From Phellopilus nigrolimitatus (taxonomy: Eukaryota; Basidiomycota; Agaricomycetes; Hymenochaetales; Hymenochaetaceae): DNA of 64,000 bases. Positions 45,712 through 57,933 of the stretch are shown here, in pieces; positions within the stretch are counted from its first letter, which is position 1, and the number at the start of each line of letters is the position of its first letter. The notes below the pieces were generated by a model that saw only the letters and a program-made list of their open reading frames with translations, was not told the origin of the DNA and searched no databases. Location: the NCBI GenBank assembly GCA_021029095.1, contig JAJOHG010000005.1, positions 434,001 through 498,000 of the forward strand, written 5' to 3'. Position numbers and translations under genes: made by a program.

Positions 45712-45973
45712 CTTGAGTTTTCCGAAAAAATGATGTACGTATAAAGGACGGAGGCGGCAGTGGACCTAGGAGCACGCCCGCAGTACTGCAGCGCCACGGC
45801 TAATTTGACTTGCCGTACGTGGATGTCATCCGCTAAGTACGGATACATTGAGAAACAAAAAGCGAAATAAATTGTACAATCAACGTAAGCAGGCGTACAG
45901 ATGAAAACACAAAACGGTGTTAGACTACAATAATTTAATAGCATGCTTTTATGAAAAACAAAGGCGATTACAC

Positions 45974-47831
45974 TCAGGACGCCATAGCATCTTCTTCCTT
46001 TGGTTCCGTCTTTGTTACACCAGACGCCTCTTGCTTTGCCTTTTCCAATTCTCTGCTCTTCGCAGCATACTGATTGGGGTGCGTCACACTTTCGCCGTCG
46101 AGACCTTGTCCACGCGGGATGTTGTGCGTCACCTCGAATACCTTCGTGCATGCAACGTGGAAGTGTTCTTGTTTTACGGCGTTCAGGATTTCAGGCAAAT
46201 CTGCAGCGCCAAGACCCTGAGGACCGTACGTCGCGAGCAAAGCTGTCTGAAGTCTGTCGCTGGAGAAGTGACGGTAAGGACAACCGTGGCATTCTTGCGG
46301 TCCGGGCTGGTTCTGTGTGATAATCCTCTGGCACCTTTTATGTCGCTCTCAGCACTGAGTTCCCTGATAAAGAAAGTATCTTCTTACGTGTATGCGGCAT
46401 AGTTCGTCCGCTTGCCCTCCAAACCGTAGGAGTGGCGAATGTTGTATTTGTACTCTTTGTTGAATTTGTCGTCCGTAAGTCTTCCCCCGAATGCTTTCCG
46501 CCAGAAGACAACCGCTTCTTCAACAGACAAACCGACCACCTACCATAGAGTTTTAGAATTCAGAGATCAAGTAAGAAGCACAATACGTGCCTTCAAAAAT
46601 AAACCATATTGCAGTCGACCGAAGTGCTTCAAGTGGCGATCCCTCCGCAGGGAATCGTGTAGATGGTGCATGCACATTGGCCAGTGCTTAGCCGCAAGCT
46701 CATCGATCATCTCCGCCCTGACTTCTTCTCCGTCTCCAAGGCCTTCCGCCGAAGTGTACTCTGACGCGACGCTCATTCCTGAAAGGAAGCCCTGGCCTAG
46801 ATGTTCAAGAATGGGCATGAGCCGGGTGTCTTCGTCTAGGCGAGGTAGAGCCTTTGCTGTTTGCTATGTAACCAATGAATAATGAGTTGATATGGATGCA
46901 ATGAACACGAACTTCAAGCGCTATTTGCAATCTGGTCTGAAATTCTTGGAATACTATACTTGATTGCTCCTTCAAAGGTACATATGCCCATCCGCCCTTA
47001 AGATACACGCGTCTCTTTTCAACCAGGTCTGGCACGCGTGTCCATTTGACCTGATGGGCGTATCATGGGGTTTATTCAGATGCATTAGCGAAGTAAACTT
47101 ACCTTATACCATGAAACCTCTCCAGGGTTCACGATTCTTAGATCATTCAAAAGAGACTTATTTCTCTCTTCGTCTTCGCTGAGCTATACAAAACTAGTAA
47201 TCCTTGTCGTCGAAGGTTGGTAAAGCAAATGCGTACCGTCAACCAACCAAAATCCCTCGATTCTAAGAACGACTTTCGTTCAATACTGTCATCCAGCTCG
47301 TATCGAACTCGAAAGAGCGATGTTTCTACTTTCACAAAGCGTCTTCGCAGCTCCTCCCTAAACACACAGGTTCTGATAAACCTGACGCATGGCAAACGAA
47401 TGAGTTGGAATGACAACGCACGATCGACAGAAAGCGAGACGAAGGACGAAGTGGCCAATATGGTCCTTTCTCCTCTGACCGTTGATGTCCTGGAGATGAG
47501 CGGAGTTTGAGTTGAGAGGCAGATATTTGTCGGCCTGTGTTTTCACGATCGTCTTCAGTTCCTCGTACGTTCTGTTACGGACCAAGGAGGCCTCGATTTC
47601 GGATAGGACGCGTAGCCTGTCGATAGCAAAGCGTTCGAACTCGTCGAGGGTGATATCATCCAAGGGAGGTTTGTCGTAGCTGTTGGCAACGAGGTCTGAA
47701 TCAAATCGACGCAATTGATTATGCCTTGCTTACAAGTTCAACCGATGCGGATATCTGTGAATATCATGTGTCTTGACAGATCCGCCATGAGCCTTTTTTC
47801 TCTGGATGTCCCGTGAAGATGAGCCGAGCAT
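45974..47831 (-). CDS. PRI2: DNA primase large subunit (PRI2), Fe-S protein
   Basis: Regulatory subunit of DNA polymerase alpha-primase, needed for RNA primer synthesis. Exon 1 MLGSSSRDIQRKKAHGG...YPHRLN joins to FYDKPPLDDITLDEFERFAI and DRLRVLSEIEASLVRNRTYE. The C-terminal [4Fe-4S] domain shows its four ligand regions: HWPMCMHHLHDSLRRDRHL, then YAAYTCQRI, ECHGCPYRH and HVACTKVFEVTHN. LKHFGRLQYGLFLK, HSYGLEGKRTNY and TYGPQG are also present. A Lys/Glu-rich tail follows. Start at 47831 chosen because exon 1 splices in frame to the YDKPPL block. It is divergent from asparagine synthetase across 241 bp. Confidence 0.94.
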
Positions 47832-47894
47832 TTTGGGTGTATGTTTTGTGTTGAACCTGCGAGAACTTTGAAGGAGTCAAGGAGCGCGACAAAA

Positions 47895-47900
47895 ACGCGT
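47895..47900. promoter_or_regulatory. ACGCGT (MluI cell-cycle box) upstream of PRI2
   Basis: Sits 64 bp upstream of the PRI2 ATG in the PRI2/ASN divergent promoter. Primase genes are classic MBF targets in yeasts, so a G1/S element is a reasonable inference. The hexamer alone is not statistically special. Confidence 0.5.
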
Positions 47901-48008
47901 GAGTGACTGTTACCGAACGCGCCGTCACACGGCCAATTATTAGGCCAATATTGCCGATCGAAGTTCGAAGAAAGACGAGCAAAAAGTCCCGAATAAGACC
48001 GATCGCGG

Positions 48009-48015
48009 TGAGTCA
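48009..48015. promoter_or_regulatory. TGAGTCA (Gcn4/CPC1-type) site upstream of asparagine synthetase
   Basis: A perfect match to the bZIP general-amino-acid-control site, 58 bp before the asparagine synthetase ATG. Asparagine synthetase genes are established Gcn4/CPC1 targets in fungi. Binding is inferred. Confidence 0.55.
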
Positions 48016-48072
48016 CCACAATTTTGCTGGCTGCTCGGATAGGGCTCGAACCATAGTTGCATACACTCAACC

Positions 48073-50305
48073 ATGTGCGGTATCTGTGCGGTATATGGCT
48101 TGCAAAACCCCTCACAGTCCAGAACAAAAGTCCTGGCATTATCAAAGAAATTGCGCCACAGAGGACCGGACTGGTCAGGCTGTTTTGTCGGCAAGCAAGC
48201 AATTTTGGCTCACGAGCGTTTAGCAATTGTTGGCGTTGGTGCGTATCGTTTGCCCATCTATGATCTGCACGTTCCTTATGTTGGAATAATTAGACACCGG
48301 TGCGCAGCCTCTTGTCAGTGAGGATGGCGAGCAAATTCTCGCCGTCAACGGTGAGATATACAACCATATCGCACTCAGGAAGAGTGTTGGCCCCGATGTC
48401 AAGTTCAGGACACATTCCGATTGCGAAGTAATCCTGGCGCTGGTAATGACTTATTTGCATAGCATATATACACTGTTTTTTGACACTAAGCGGCATCATA
48501 GTACAAGAAATATGACACTGCAATCTGTGACCTCCTGGACGGCATGTTCTCTTTCGTTTTACTTGACGAGTCTGTCACCCCGTCCCGCATCATCGCGGCA
48601 CGAGACCCCATTGGAATTACTACGATGTACCAAGGATGGAGCTCCAAAAGCCCAGGCGTCACTTACTTTGCCTCCGAACTGAAAGCACTTGTCGATGAGT
48701 GTGACGACATCATCTCCTTTCCACCCGGCCACGTCTTTGACAGCAAAACTGGTGCAACGGAGCGTTACTATAACCCGTCCTGGTGGGGAACGGATATTGG
48801 CCCCGTTCCGACTACCCCTCCTGATCTCGCACTCCTCCGCGAGTCGCTCGAGGCTGCAGTGCGCAAGCGGCTGATGAGCGAAGTGCCATATGGTGTTCTT
48901 TTGAGCGGCGGTTTGGATAGCAGCTTGATCGCTTCAATAGCTGCACGCGAGACTGAGAAGGTTGCGCAGGCTCAGTACGAGGCTCGGAAGCGCAAGCTCG
49001 CAGAAGCACGAAGTGGACCGCCGACTCCCAGAGGCGATATTGACGAAGCAGGTAATATTTAACGCGTTTCGCTTTTTCCTGTCTTCTTCGCTGATTCGAT
49101 GCTTGAAGTAACGCTCGCGTCCTGGCCGCAACTGCATTCATTTTCTATCGGACTTGAAAATTCTCCCGACCTTCTCGCCGCACGAAAAACGGCGCACTAT
49201 CTAGGCACCGTTCACCATGAGTACGTCTTCACCGTCCAGGAAGGTCTTGATGCTATTCCGGACGTGATCTATCATCTTGAGACGTACGATGTAACGACCG
49301 TACGCGCGAGTACGCCAATGTACCTCTTAAGTCGAAAAATCAAAGCGATGGGTGTAAAAATGGTGCTCAGCGGAGAGGGCAGCGACGAGATATTCGGCGG
49401 GTACCTTTATTTCCACGCCGCGCCGGACAAGGAAGCGTTCCATCAGGAATGTGTGAAGCGCGTTAAAAACCTCCATACGTCGGATTGTCTGAGGGCGAAC
49501 AAGTTCAGCGCTCTTCTTTGAACATTAAATCCGCAAGTTAATTCGTTTGTAGATCGACGATGGCTTGGGGTCTCGAAGCTCGTGTGCCATTCCTTGATAA
49601 GGCATTTCTCGACATTGCGATGAACATTGACCCCTCGGCCAAGATGTTTAACAAAGGCAAGGCACAAGAAGTTGATGAAGACGGTCAGCCGATAATGGAG
49701 AAGGTCTGTCATGAAATTTGTCTAATGAACCCCTTACTTTGTGGATTCACTTCAATTTTGAGCAGTATATTCTCCGGAAAGCCTTCGATTGTGCGCCACA
49801 TGGCAAGGTTGGAAGGTTCTTTCTATCTGTATTTGTTTCTGCTTTTGATACTTTATTTTTTTAGCCTTACCTCCCTCGCTCGATTCTCTGGAGACAAAAG
49901 GAGCAGTTTTCGGACGGGGTCGGCTATTCCTGGATAGACGGGTTAGCATATCATCTGTCCTTGTTGTTTCGTCATTAACAGTTTAATTCTCTCTTGCAAC
50001 CAGCATGAAGGCACACGCTGAAACCACAGTCTCCGATGCCGACTTTTCGAAACGCGCAGAGCGTTGGTCTGTTGATACACCCGACACGAAGGAGGGATAC
50101 TATATCCGCGAAGTCTTCGAATGTGCGTTTCACCATTTGCATTCAAGATATATCCGAATTTAATGTTGGTTCCTTTAGGCCTTTTCCAACCGAGGCGGCC
50201 GCCAAGACGGCTGTGCGGTGGGTCCCGCGGGGTGACTGGGGCTGCGCGTCCGATCCGAGTGGGCGGAGCGTCAGCATACATAATTCTGCATACAATGTTG
50301 ATTAG
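48073..50305 (+). CDS. ASN1: Asparagine synthetase (glutamine-hydrolysing)
   Basis: Converts aspartate, glutamine and ATP to asparagine in the cytosol. [10 protein letters not shown] places the catalytic Cys at position 2 (class II glutaminase). Then [38 protein letters not shown] and AARDPIGI. The ATP-PPase domain has the loop [48 protein letters not shown] and [16 protein letters not shown]. Then [20 protein letters not shown] and the C-terminal [20 protein letters not shown] end. Nine or so exons all join in frame. Regulated probably by the TGAGTCA site. Divergent from PRI2. Confidence 0.95.
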
Positions 50306-51417
50306 TACAAAGGATGCAAGTACAATAATGTACGTGGATAGATACACAAGAGAGGGGTATAGATACATCAGGTTTTATCATTGTCAAGGGCCTGCCATGT
50401 AGCTCATGATTAAGTTGTAACCATATCATCCGTGGTTTCCCATTTTTAAAAGGGGGCCCGATCGCTGTTTTGATATAGCTGGTGTTTCAATATTCTGGGC
50501 TCTTTGTATCTCACCGGCTTATCTGAACCAGCAGTCGAAGCTCTGCTCGCCTAGGCATACTTCTGAGCCGACAGTCAATTTACGAAATCAAAAAGAATAT
50601 ACATATTTTCTTAATACAGACGCTGTCTGCTATATGTACCTTCTAACGTACCTATACCTGCCTGCAAAGCCTTATCAGGTCGTATTGCTTTCGCAGCTTT
50701 CTGCTGCTTGTCCGACTGCGGTCGCTTTTACTAGCTGGTATTAGTGTTAGCAGATCTCCTTGACTTGGTTTGAATTCTAGATAGGGGAAGGTTGGAGGAA
50801 GGGTCTATTTCCCTCAAAACCTTGATAAGTGTGGTGAGATTTTACTAGCAGCGACGGTCAAATGCAAATTAAATCGGCATATAGGAAAGTAGACTTCCAG
50901 TCGCACTAGTCAGCCACTCATAGGTCTCGCGATCGACACTCGCGTACATGTTGAATACAGATGGCCCCTTGGACCTCAAAAAGCGGAAGTCTTTTGTCTG
51001 GCTAAATTCTCAATCTCGGGAAAGCATATCCAAAAGAGTGTTGTTGCTACCGCAAGTTGATAGGGGGCAGTTAATAGGTGGGGGAGGTTTATGAAAGGAA
51101 GTAGAACCCTATAGTTTAAGGAGTGTTGTTAACTCGGTGGAAGGAATAATAATCAGAAAATGGATACACAGTTGCATGGAAGGAGTGTCATATGTCGGGT
51201 CGTAAACAAAAGAACGTGCTTGGTATCAGGTGATCGGCGGAAATGGCTTGAGATGATTAGTGAGAATCGGATGAAATGGTCAGAGGGGCGAACAGGATAA
51301 GAGGAGAACACAATAGAGAGCACAAGGAAGAAGAGAAATACCAAGCAGAAGACAGCGAAGAAAAATGGAATAATGGAAATATTAAGGAGAGTGTAAGATT
51401 TGCTAAATAACTCGAAC
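50306..51417. other. Intergenic, no gene recognised
   Basis: 1.1 kb between convergent genes (asparagine synthetase and the RhoGEF). AT-rich, with no splice-consistent coding stretch. The minus-strand frame 51153-51425 is hydrophobic noise in probable 3' UTR. A purine-rich run (about 51290-51400) is the only bias noted. Confidence 0.45.
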
Positions 51418-54400
51418 CTAGGCAACGTTCAGTTGAGAATCTTGCGCCATCAGCTGGCGGTATAGACCTACTCCAGAATCTTCAGATGGTGCAGGCGACG
51501 AGAGGATTTTGTTGGTCGCCCGATTGCCAGTGCCGCTCGTTTGCGACACGTTGCGGGCGCGCTTTGACGGCACCGGCATCGCGGTACCCATGGCGCGCGT
51601 ACTGCCATCCCACGCGGGTCGCGGGCCCGTGTTCGTGTTTGTGTTCGCATTCGGGCTCGCGACGACTGTCGACTTCACCGTCGAGTGACCGTCCTCGGAA
51701 TATGGCGTCCGTCGCGATGACGGTGTTGCCTGTGTCCGTCGGCTCGAGGGGCGCGGGTGGTGGTGGTGGTGATGTGGCATGTCCTGGCTCACGAGCCGCG
51801 AGCCAAACTTGGCATTTGCGGACGATTCGCGACCGTACCCCAACGGCGTGAGCGAGGCCTTCCGACCTGCCATGGCCTGGCTTCGACTCTTTTGTGCAGG
51901 CTTGTGGATAGTTACTTTGTCTGCACCCCAATACGAAAAGCTCATTTTACTCTTCCGATCAGAGTCCGACGAGTCGTTCCCATCATCCTCTTCCTCGTCC
52001 GGAGGCATGAGCGATGAATGACTAGTTGGAGCTCCAGAATGCACAGTAGCACGAGATCGCACAACGCTGTGAACATAAGCTTTAAAAATGACCGAATAGA
52101 AAAAGAGTCACCACGTACTCTTCCATTGAAACAACACCTTGCTTCGGGTCTGGTACACCAGCGATAGCCCAGTTTTCAATCTATCCAACGCAAATATTAG
52201 CGGATGATCGGAAGCCCAGAAACGCAAATGGCGTGCCTTGATGAATTTATACATATTTCGTGGCTTCGTTTGCATGCCCTTGCGCCCAGTTGTCGCATAT
52301 TTTGCTTTCGCCTGCAGCTCAGGCAGCGAATTCGTCCTCGAGTTTGTCGAAGACGCTAAAGGCAGCGACGTAACGCCCGTCCGCTGGCACCGCAGTACGA
52401 CATCGTTGAATACAACAAGCCACTGATCCTTCTTCCCTCCAACGCCTGATCCACTGGTCTGCAGTGCGTCGCTCAGTCTGCGCAAGGACGATCTGCCTCG
52501 AACGTTCTTCGCTGCCGCCGCGGCGGAAGGCGGCGCAGACCTCGATAGTGCGGCGGCTGTCTGAGCCTGTGTCGAGGACGAGGGGACGAGCAGGCGCTCC
52601 TCGACAAGGAGTCGCGATGGTTTCGGCATCGCAAGCTGTTTCACCTTCTCGAGCCCGTCGATGCGCGCGAACGCGTCACGCGTCTTGTCGCGTTCTTCCT
52701 TCTGAATTTTCTCGTCCTCGATGCTGCGCACGATCGTCTCGACTTCTGCAACCATTTGCAGCGTGCTCTCGTATTCAAACGTGCTCGGATCGGTATGGAA
52801 GAGGAGGTTCTGGAAGAGAAGTGGGTATTTAAGGAGACGCTGAAATGGCTTCGAAAGCGAAATGGCGAGTCCCGTCTCGCCTTTCTCGACCGAGTCCTGC
52901 TCAAGCCGCTGGAGATTTTTGCATATTTTCATCCACACGGCGGCATCCTGGTTTTTCGGTTTCTTCTTCTCGCTAGCCGCCGAGAGAGCATTATCAACTT
53001 GCTCGAGTGCTCGCTCGAGGTGCAGTACATATGTCGCGTACTCACGGAGGATATGCGACTACAGTTATAAAAAATGAGAGGTCGAAATCATAAGCAAGAC
53101 CAAGCAAAGGAAAAACATACGTTAGTTACGAAGACATCTGCCAAACTCCGGACAAGAGGATACTGCTCCTCGTACCGTTTTCTTAAACCTTCACTAAGAA
53201 CAACGTGGCCGTTGTAAATCCCCCCTCGAGAACTTCCAAGCACTTGCGCAAGTCCTCCGGTAGTTGATTCGGCGGCACTGAATCGCCCGCCAGGATATCT
53301 GGTGGTGATGACGTATTGCGTCTCAACTTCTTCAACACCCGTGACGAAGTCGACTTGTCGGTCCGCTGCGTTTGCTGCGTCGGCGTGTAGGACACTTCCC
53401 GTTCGCGTTCGCGCTCGGACACGCCAATGAATGATTGGCGGCCGAGGGATGCAGTCGACCCATCCGGCTGTTGGCGAGCCTGGCGGAGGCAAAGAATGAT
53501 GCGAGCGCGACGGGAACGGTAGTGCTGCCTTGTTCTGCTTGTTGCGCTGTGCAGTCGTGTTATATGGCGAGCGCGGGTGATCGAACTTGGCGGCGGCAGC
53601 GGCGATAGCAGACGCCCCGCCATTCCGTCGATGGTTTGGACCCATTGCCACTAGCAGACACTGAGTATCCTCTACCGACACGGTCCAGGGCCTCCTCCTC
53701 TTCCGTATCGAGGGAGTCACCATCAATATTGGGCGTACTATCCTTCGCGGGTGTTTCCGGCCGAAGGCCGGGTGTCGGGGAGAGGAAGCGCGAAGCTATG
53801 GGGAGATGGTCGATGGACTCGCGCGGCGACTCGGCGCGCGCATAGTAATCGTCGTGGTCTACGGGTGTCGGCGAGGTGACGGGTGGAGAAGCATAAGGAT
53901 GTAGAAGAGGCTCGATGAACGTCTCTTTCAGTTTTGTTAACTCGTTCACATATCTGGATTGTATATGAGAATGGAAAGAAAGTGAATAAGTACAATGTCG
54001 ACACTCACCTCTCCTCGCTAGCTACTATCTCCCACAGTACCTCCTGTCGCGTGCGCTCACGAGGCCCGAGATTGGAAACAAGGTCCTCTTCGGCAGCCTC
54101 ACTCCAAGACGCAGTAGCTAGTATGCGACTCGAAGACTGGCTCGTTTGCGAATAAGGCGTGGTGGAGCGCACAGAAACATTCACACTCGCGTTATCCGCG
54201 AATGTCTTCTGAGAATTAGGCGAGAGTGCGGTGCGCGTCGAGGTCACGGTCGCCTTGTTGGGAGAGCCGTTAGAGCCGCCCTTGGAAGCAACGTTCACTT
54301 TGGAAGAAGACGCGGTGCTCGTCGACCCACGCGTCTCTGCACCATGCGTCGCCTGAAACCGCGATACGGTTGTCTTCAGCGGGGCAGGAGTGCCCTTCTG

Positions 54401-55084
54401 AGCCGGCTCGCCATTGCCATTACTGCCGTTACCGTTAGTGGTGGCATCTTTGGCCGCACCATTACCGGCCGGACTTGCGGGCGCTGTACTGGGTTCGCTA
54501 AGCGCACGCTGGAGCGGGGCGGGTGTCGGGGGCGGGGAGATGAACGCGACTTTCTTGCTGTGACTTTGACCCTCTGCACTGGTGGTGTGTGTATCTGCGG
54601 TACCGTCAGTTCGCTTGCGCGCACTGCGCGCAGCAGATATCGAGGCGGCAGACGACTCGAGGGTGTCACGGCGCGGCAGCTCAGTACGTGTAGCAGTGCC
54701 GGCGCTCAAGCTGGCTCGATCATCGATAGACGGAGCGATGGAGGGAGCCCTTGCGGAAGTTGGGGCGGGGAGGGGAGTACGGGTGGACGAGCGAGAGTCC
54801 GAACTCGCCTGGGAAATGGTGTGTGAGAGGGAGATGGGGTCGCGCTCAATGGGAGGGAGAGGGCGGACGGAAAGCTCTGGAAGGGGCTTTGTCGAGTTGA
54901 AGGAGGTGGGAGTTGTGGTGACCTGCTCGCGATCGTGTCCAGGTGCAGGTGGAGGCCAAGGGCGAAGGGGCGGGAGCTCTAATTTCTCTCTGTTGGCAGA
55001 GGCGATGGCAGGGTCGGAGGCGGAAGGTAAAAAGAGCTTGTCTTTATCTTTCTCCTTTTTGAAGCGATGGAAAAGGGCCTTCAT
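51418..55084 (-). CDS. Rho guanine-nucleotide exchange factor (DH-PH), with apparent frame breaks
   Basis: Activates Rho-type GTPases. The ATG at 55084 (MKALFHRFKKEKDKDKLFLP) is chosen; upstream frame has only GTG. A Ser/Pro/Thr-rich disordered N-terminus of about 360 aa precedes DH conserved region 1 (RQEVLWEIVASEERYVNELT). A low-complexity insertion separates this from LPEDLRKCLEV, GHVVLSEGLRKRYEEQYPLV, SHILREYATYVLHLERALEQ and CR3 LAISLSKPFQRLLKYPLLFQ. The PH region has WLVVFNDVVLRCQRTG. The disordered C-terminus includes His6 and ends MAQDSQLNVA. Between 53180 and 53640 the frame changes three times. At least two changes lack a usable intron, one of them in a run of six G (53220-53225). 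Assembly indels or a damaged gene. Confidence 0.82.
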
Positions 55085-57933
55085 GATGTCTGCTTGAGCC
55101 GATGGCGACGGGCGGTGAGCAGCGAGCGACGACGGCGACGGCGATGGGAAGGAGGAGAGGAGGGAAGGAGCGTCGAAAACGTGGATCGAAAGCTGTTTTT
55201 GCTTGAAGTCCGCGCTAGGCACTGCTACTCTTAGCCGATTTCTAATTCCATACCAATCTCACTTGAACGTCGTCAAGCACAACCTCCTGCACAGCTACCC
55301 TCCTTTCCCGAAAGTCTAATCAACCAGACCGTACAACCGCTGTCCAACCGAGCGAAACGCTCTTCGATTTTCACCCTGCATGCCTCACTTCGCGTGGTTG
55401 TGCCCCGCTAATTTCATCAATTGGCCATTCGGCATAACTTGACGCACGAACAGCGATCACGATCTTCAGCTTTTAATGTCCCTAACTGAACGGGAAGCGC
55501 CCATCTTACTTGAACAAAGTGTCCTCAACTGCTTCGTGAGTAGAAGCTCTCGCAATATGTCAAGATTCCTGACGACGAGCATTTCTGGACGCGTACGCCG
55601 AGACGTGGTTGTGCTGTACGGATGCAGGGACAAGAGGGATACATAGATGGTGAGAAAAAGCACGGAAACCGTGGACATGTTTTTTTATATTCGCTTTTTC
55701 GACCTCGTCTATCCAGTTAATGTTCCTGAGACTGGTATAAAGAAAAACACCAGTGCACATAAGTCGAGTCAAATGAATTATTCTTGCATGGACCTGTGGC
55801 CCAGAAGGAAGCTCATTAGCGATGATCTCCGTTTGAGCAACTTCGAGTTGCCGATACATCGCACGAACGCATCGGAGACAAACGAGGACGTTCTCGAATA
55901 TGTCAAGGCCGAAGATACTGAAACTTTTGGCATTCTCTGTCAGCTCCGCCGATGTCAACCCCTTCCCGACGGGCGGGACGTCGAAAGAAGAGGTATCGTA
56001 TCCTATGTCTTATCGCGCGGACCAGTTAAACAAGTTGGCGTCCAATACCATGCGTTGAGTTCCTGCTGTGCGTGGCAGCTCGTCGATGACATTGCCTTTC
56101 TGCACGGGCACGATCCGTGTCGTTTCCGCAATGGGCTTTATAGTCGACTCCAGCGTGAGCAGAGGATTAAACATCAATTTACGAGCACGGATGATTAGAC
56201 GCCAGAGAGTGAGGATAAAGAGCTACAAAGTCGAGTGGGCCTCCGGCAAAATTCCTGCATTCGTCTGCCGGTGTTGTCAGAACTTCGGTAGGCGTGCATT
56301 CCAACACACTTCTCAACTTTAGCAAGCTACTCAAGGATGAGGACCATAGCGAGACGCAGTCTTGCTTCGGTCTGCGACCATCTGTTTATTATTTATTTAT
56401 TATATTATTTATTATATCATGTAAGTATAGCATCATTACGAGAAGTCGTATTTTATCATGTTAGCAGGAGCTTTGAAAGTACTGCGAGCTCGATTGATCT
56501 CTCAAAGCGCTTGAGTCTGGCAGGAATTTTGAAACAGGAGACTTACGAAACCGACGACGATCCCAATGTCAAAGCGCCAGAAGATCTGCAGCGCGCCACA
56601 TCCATCCAAATAAAGTCTTCCCTGCACCGTAAAAGGTATAGTCGATCACAATTTGGTCGGAGTTTCAATTTACCTTAGACCGCACAAAGTCGCATCCCAT
56701 TCTCTAGCCTCTTTCCATCCTTCCGTCATCTCCATTGCGAATCATTCAACATGGGTACTTCTCACCTACACCTCACCACCTCTGGTAAGCACTAAAGCTT
56801 ACACTAACGTCTCATCGACCAGAGCGCGTGCCACCCAACTTATACCACTCACACCTGCGCATTCCAGTATGCACTCCGCATTGCGATGACATCCTCTCCG
56901 ATTACAATACTGTCTTCAACGGCATTATGCACTGCCCTTATCCCATTTTAGGGCTGACTGCCGACGGCGCTTCCTGAACGTACGTAGTCATTCTGTGGCA
57001 TATCTCTCTGCTATTCATATCTTCCCTTCCTCGACGTAGCTTCGCCCCCTCCATTCATTATTAATTCCGACGCTCATCTGCTACCCCACTCTGTTTGTGG
57101 ATTTTATGGTACACTCAACAAGCCATTTCTACCCTACGGGTTGTTCATCGACTCGAGCGGCCACTCAACTTCTGTAATGTGGCATTCCGATGTGGTCATC
57201 CCCCCGCCCTGTTTCGACTGGCAATGGGGTGGAGACAGACAAGTCTGCTGGAAAAATCGCGCGGAAGTTAACGTCGTACGGAGCCAGCACCTGACATTCC
57301 ACAAGGTAGCTAGACCGATGGAGTTACCCTTACGCTGATGGCAGGGTGGCAGACAGGTCTGCTGGCGCTGCGTGGTGTCTCGTTGAAGTGAATAGCAGTT
57401 CAGCTTTGTCCTGTTGACGGTGATGTCCTCCTAGGCCTTCGAGAATGCCTCAAAGCACTGTTAGACTCCTTTTGATGTTTAAAATCCTCCATGACAAAAC
57501 TGACGTCGTTATGGTACGAGTTATTCTACAATCAGTTATTACTGTGTATTCCAATAATTTGCTTGGTAGTTCGCAGTTACCTCTGGCATCCTTCATTATG
57601 GCTGTAGACTGGATCTTGTGTATCACAGATTGCATTTCATCGACCAATCACAGTTATTAAAGAATCTAAGTTATCTATAAAACCGTGAGCATAACAACTT
57701 AGGTATTGCCCAGCTTTGACGCCATATCGCATACAGGAACAAGATAAACATAACCGATAATAAAAACTTACGCATTCTCAACGCAAATAAAAGGTTGCTC
57801 TCTATAGTGCATCAAAAAAGGTATGCTTGAAAATGCGCCCAAGAAAATGGATAAGATGCTTACGTATTGTCATAGGACGCGCTCAGACGCGTCGTGATCG
57901 ACATCCGATTCGTCTTGACTTTGGTCAATACCA
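55085..57933. other. 2.8-kb region with broken or unrecognised coding-like fragments
   Basis: Contains a minus-strand fragment cluster (see 55560-56330), an AT microsatellite (TTTATTATTTAT... about 56388-56418) and short plus-strand pieces. One plus-strand ATG at 56751 splices over an intron to ERVPPNLYHSHLRIPVC... and stops near 56975. An unattached frame with CFDWQWGGDRQVCWKN ends at 57338. None can be joined into a convincing gene. Looks like decayed sequence between two active loci. Confidence 0.4.
55560..56330 (-). pseudogene. Degenerate minus-strand coding fragments, family unknown
   Basis: Reading the minus strand gives three protein-like blocks: KLRSVLECTPTEVLTTPADE, then NPLLTLESTIKPIAETTRIV...TAGTQRMVLDANLFNWSAR-stop, then DVPPVGKGLTSAELTENAKS...YRQLEVAQTEIIANELPSG. 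They cannot be joined by ordinary introns without stops, and no ATG suits. A faint similarity to a cytochrome P450 I-helix region (LTSAELTENAKSF) is not enough to assign it. Called a probable relic. Confidence 0.25.

Noticed and set aside
54146..55097. Long plus-strand frames antisense to the RhoGEF
   Set aside because: They are Arg/Gly-rich shadows created by the Ser/Pro-rich GC-biased coding strand; no family resemblance.
55085..55222. Upstream extension of the RhoGEF frame
   Set aside because: It starts at GTG. The ATG at 55084 gives the MKALFHRFKKEK start and lies in good context.
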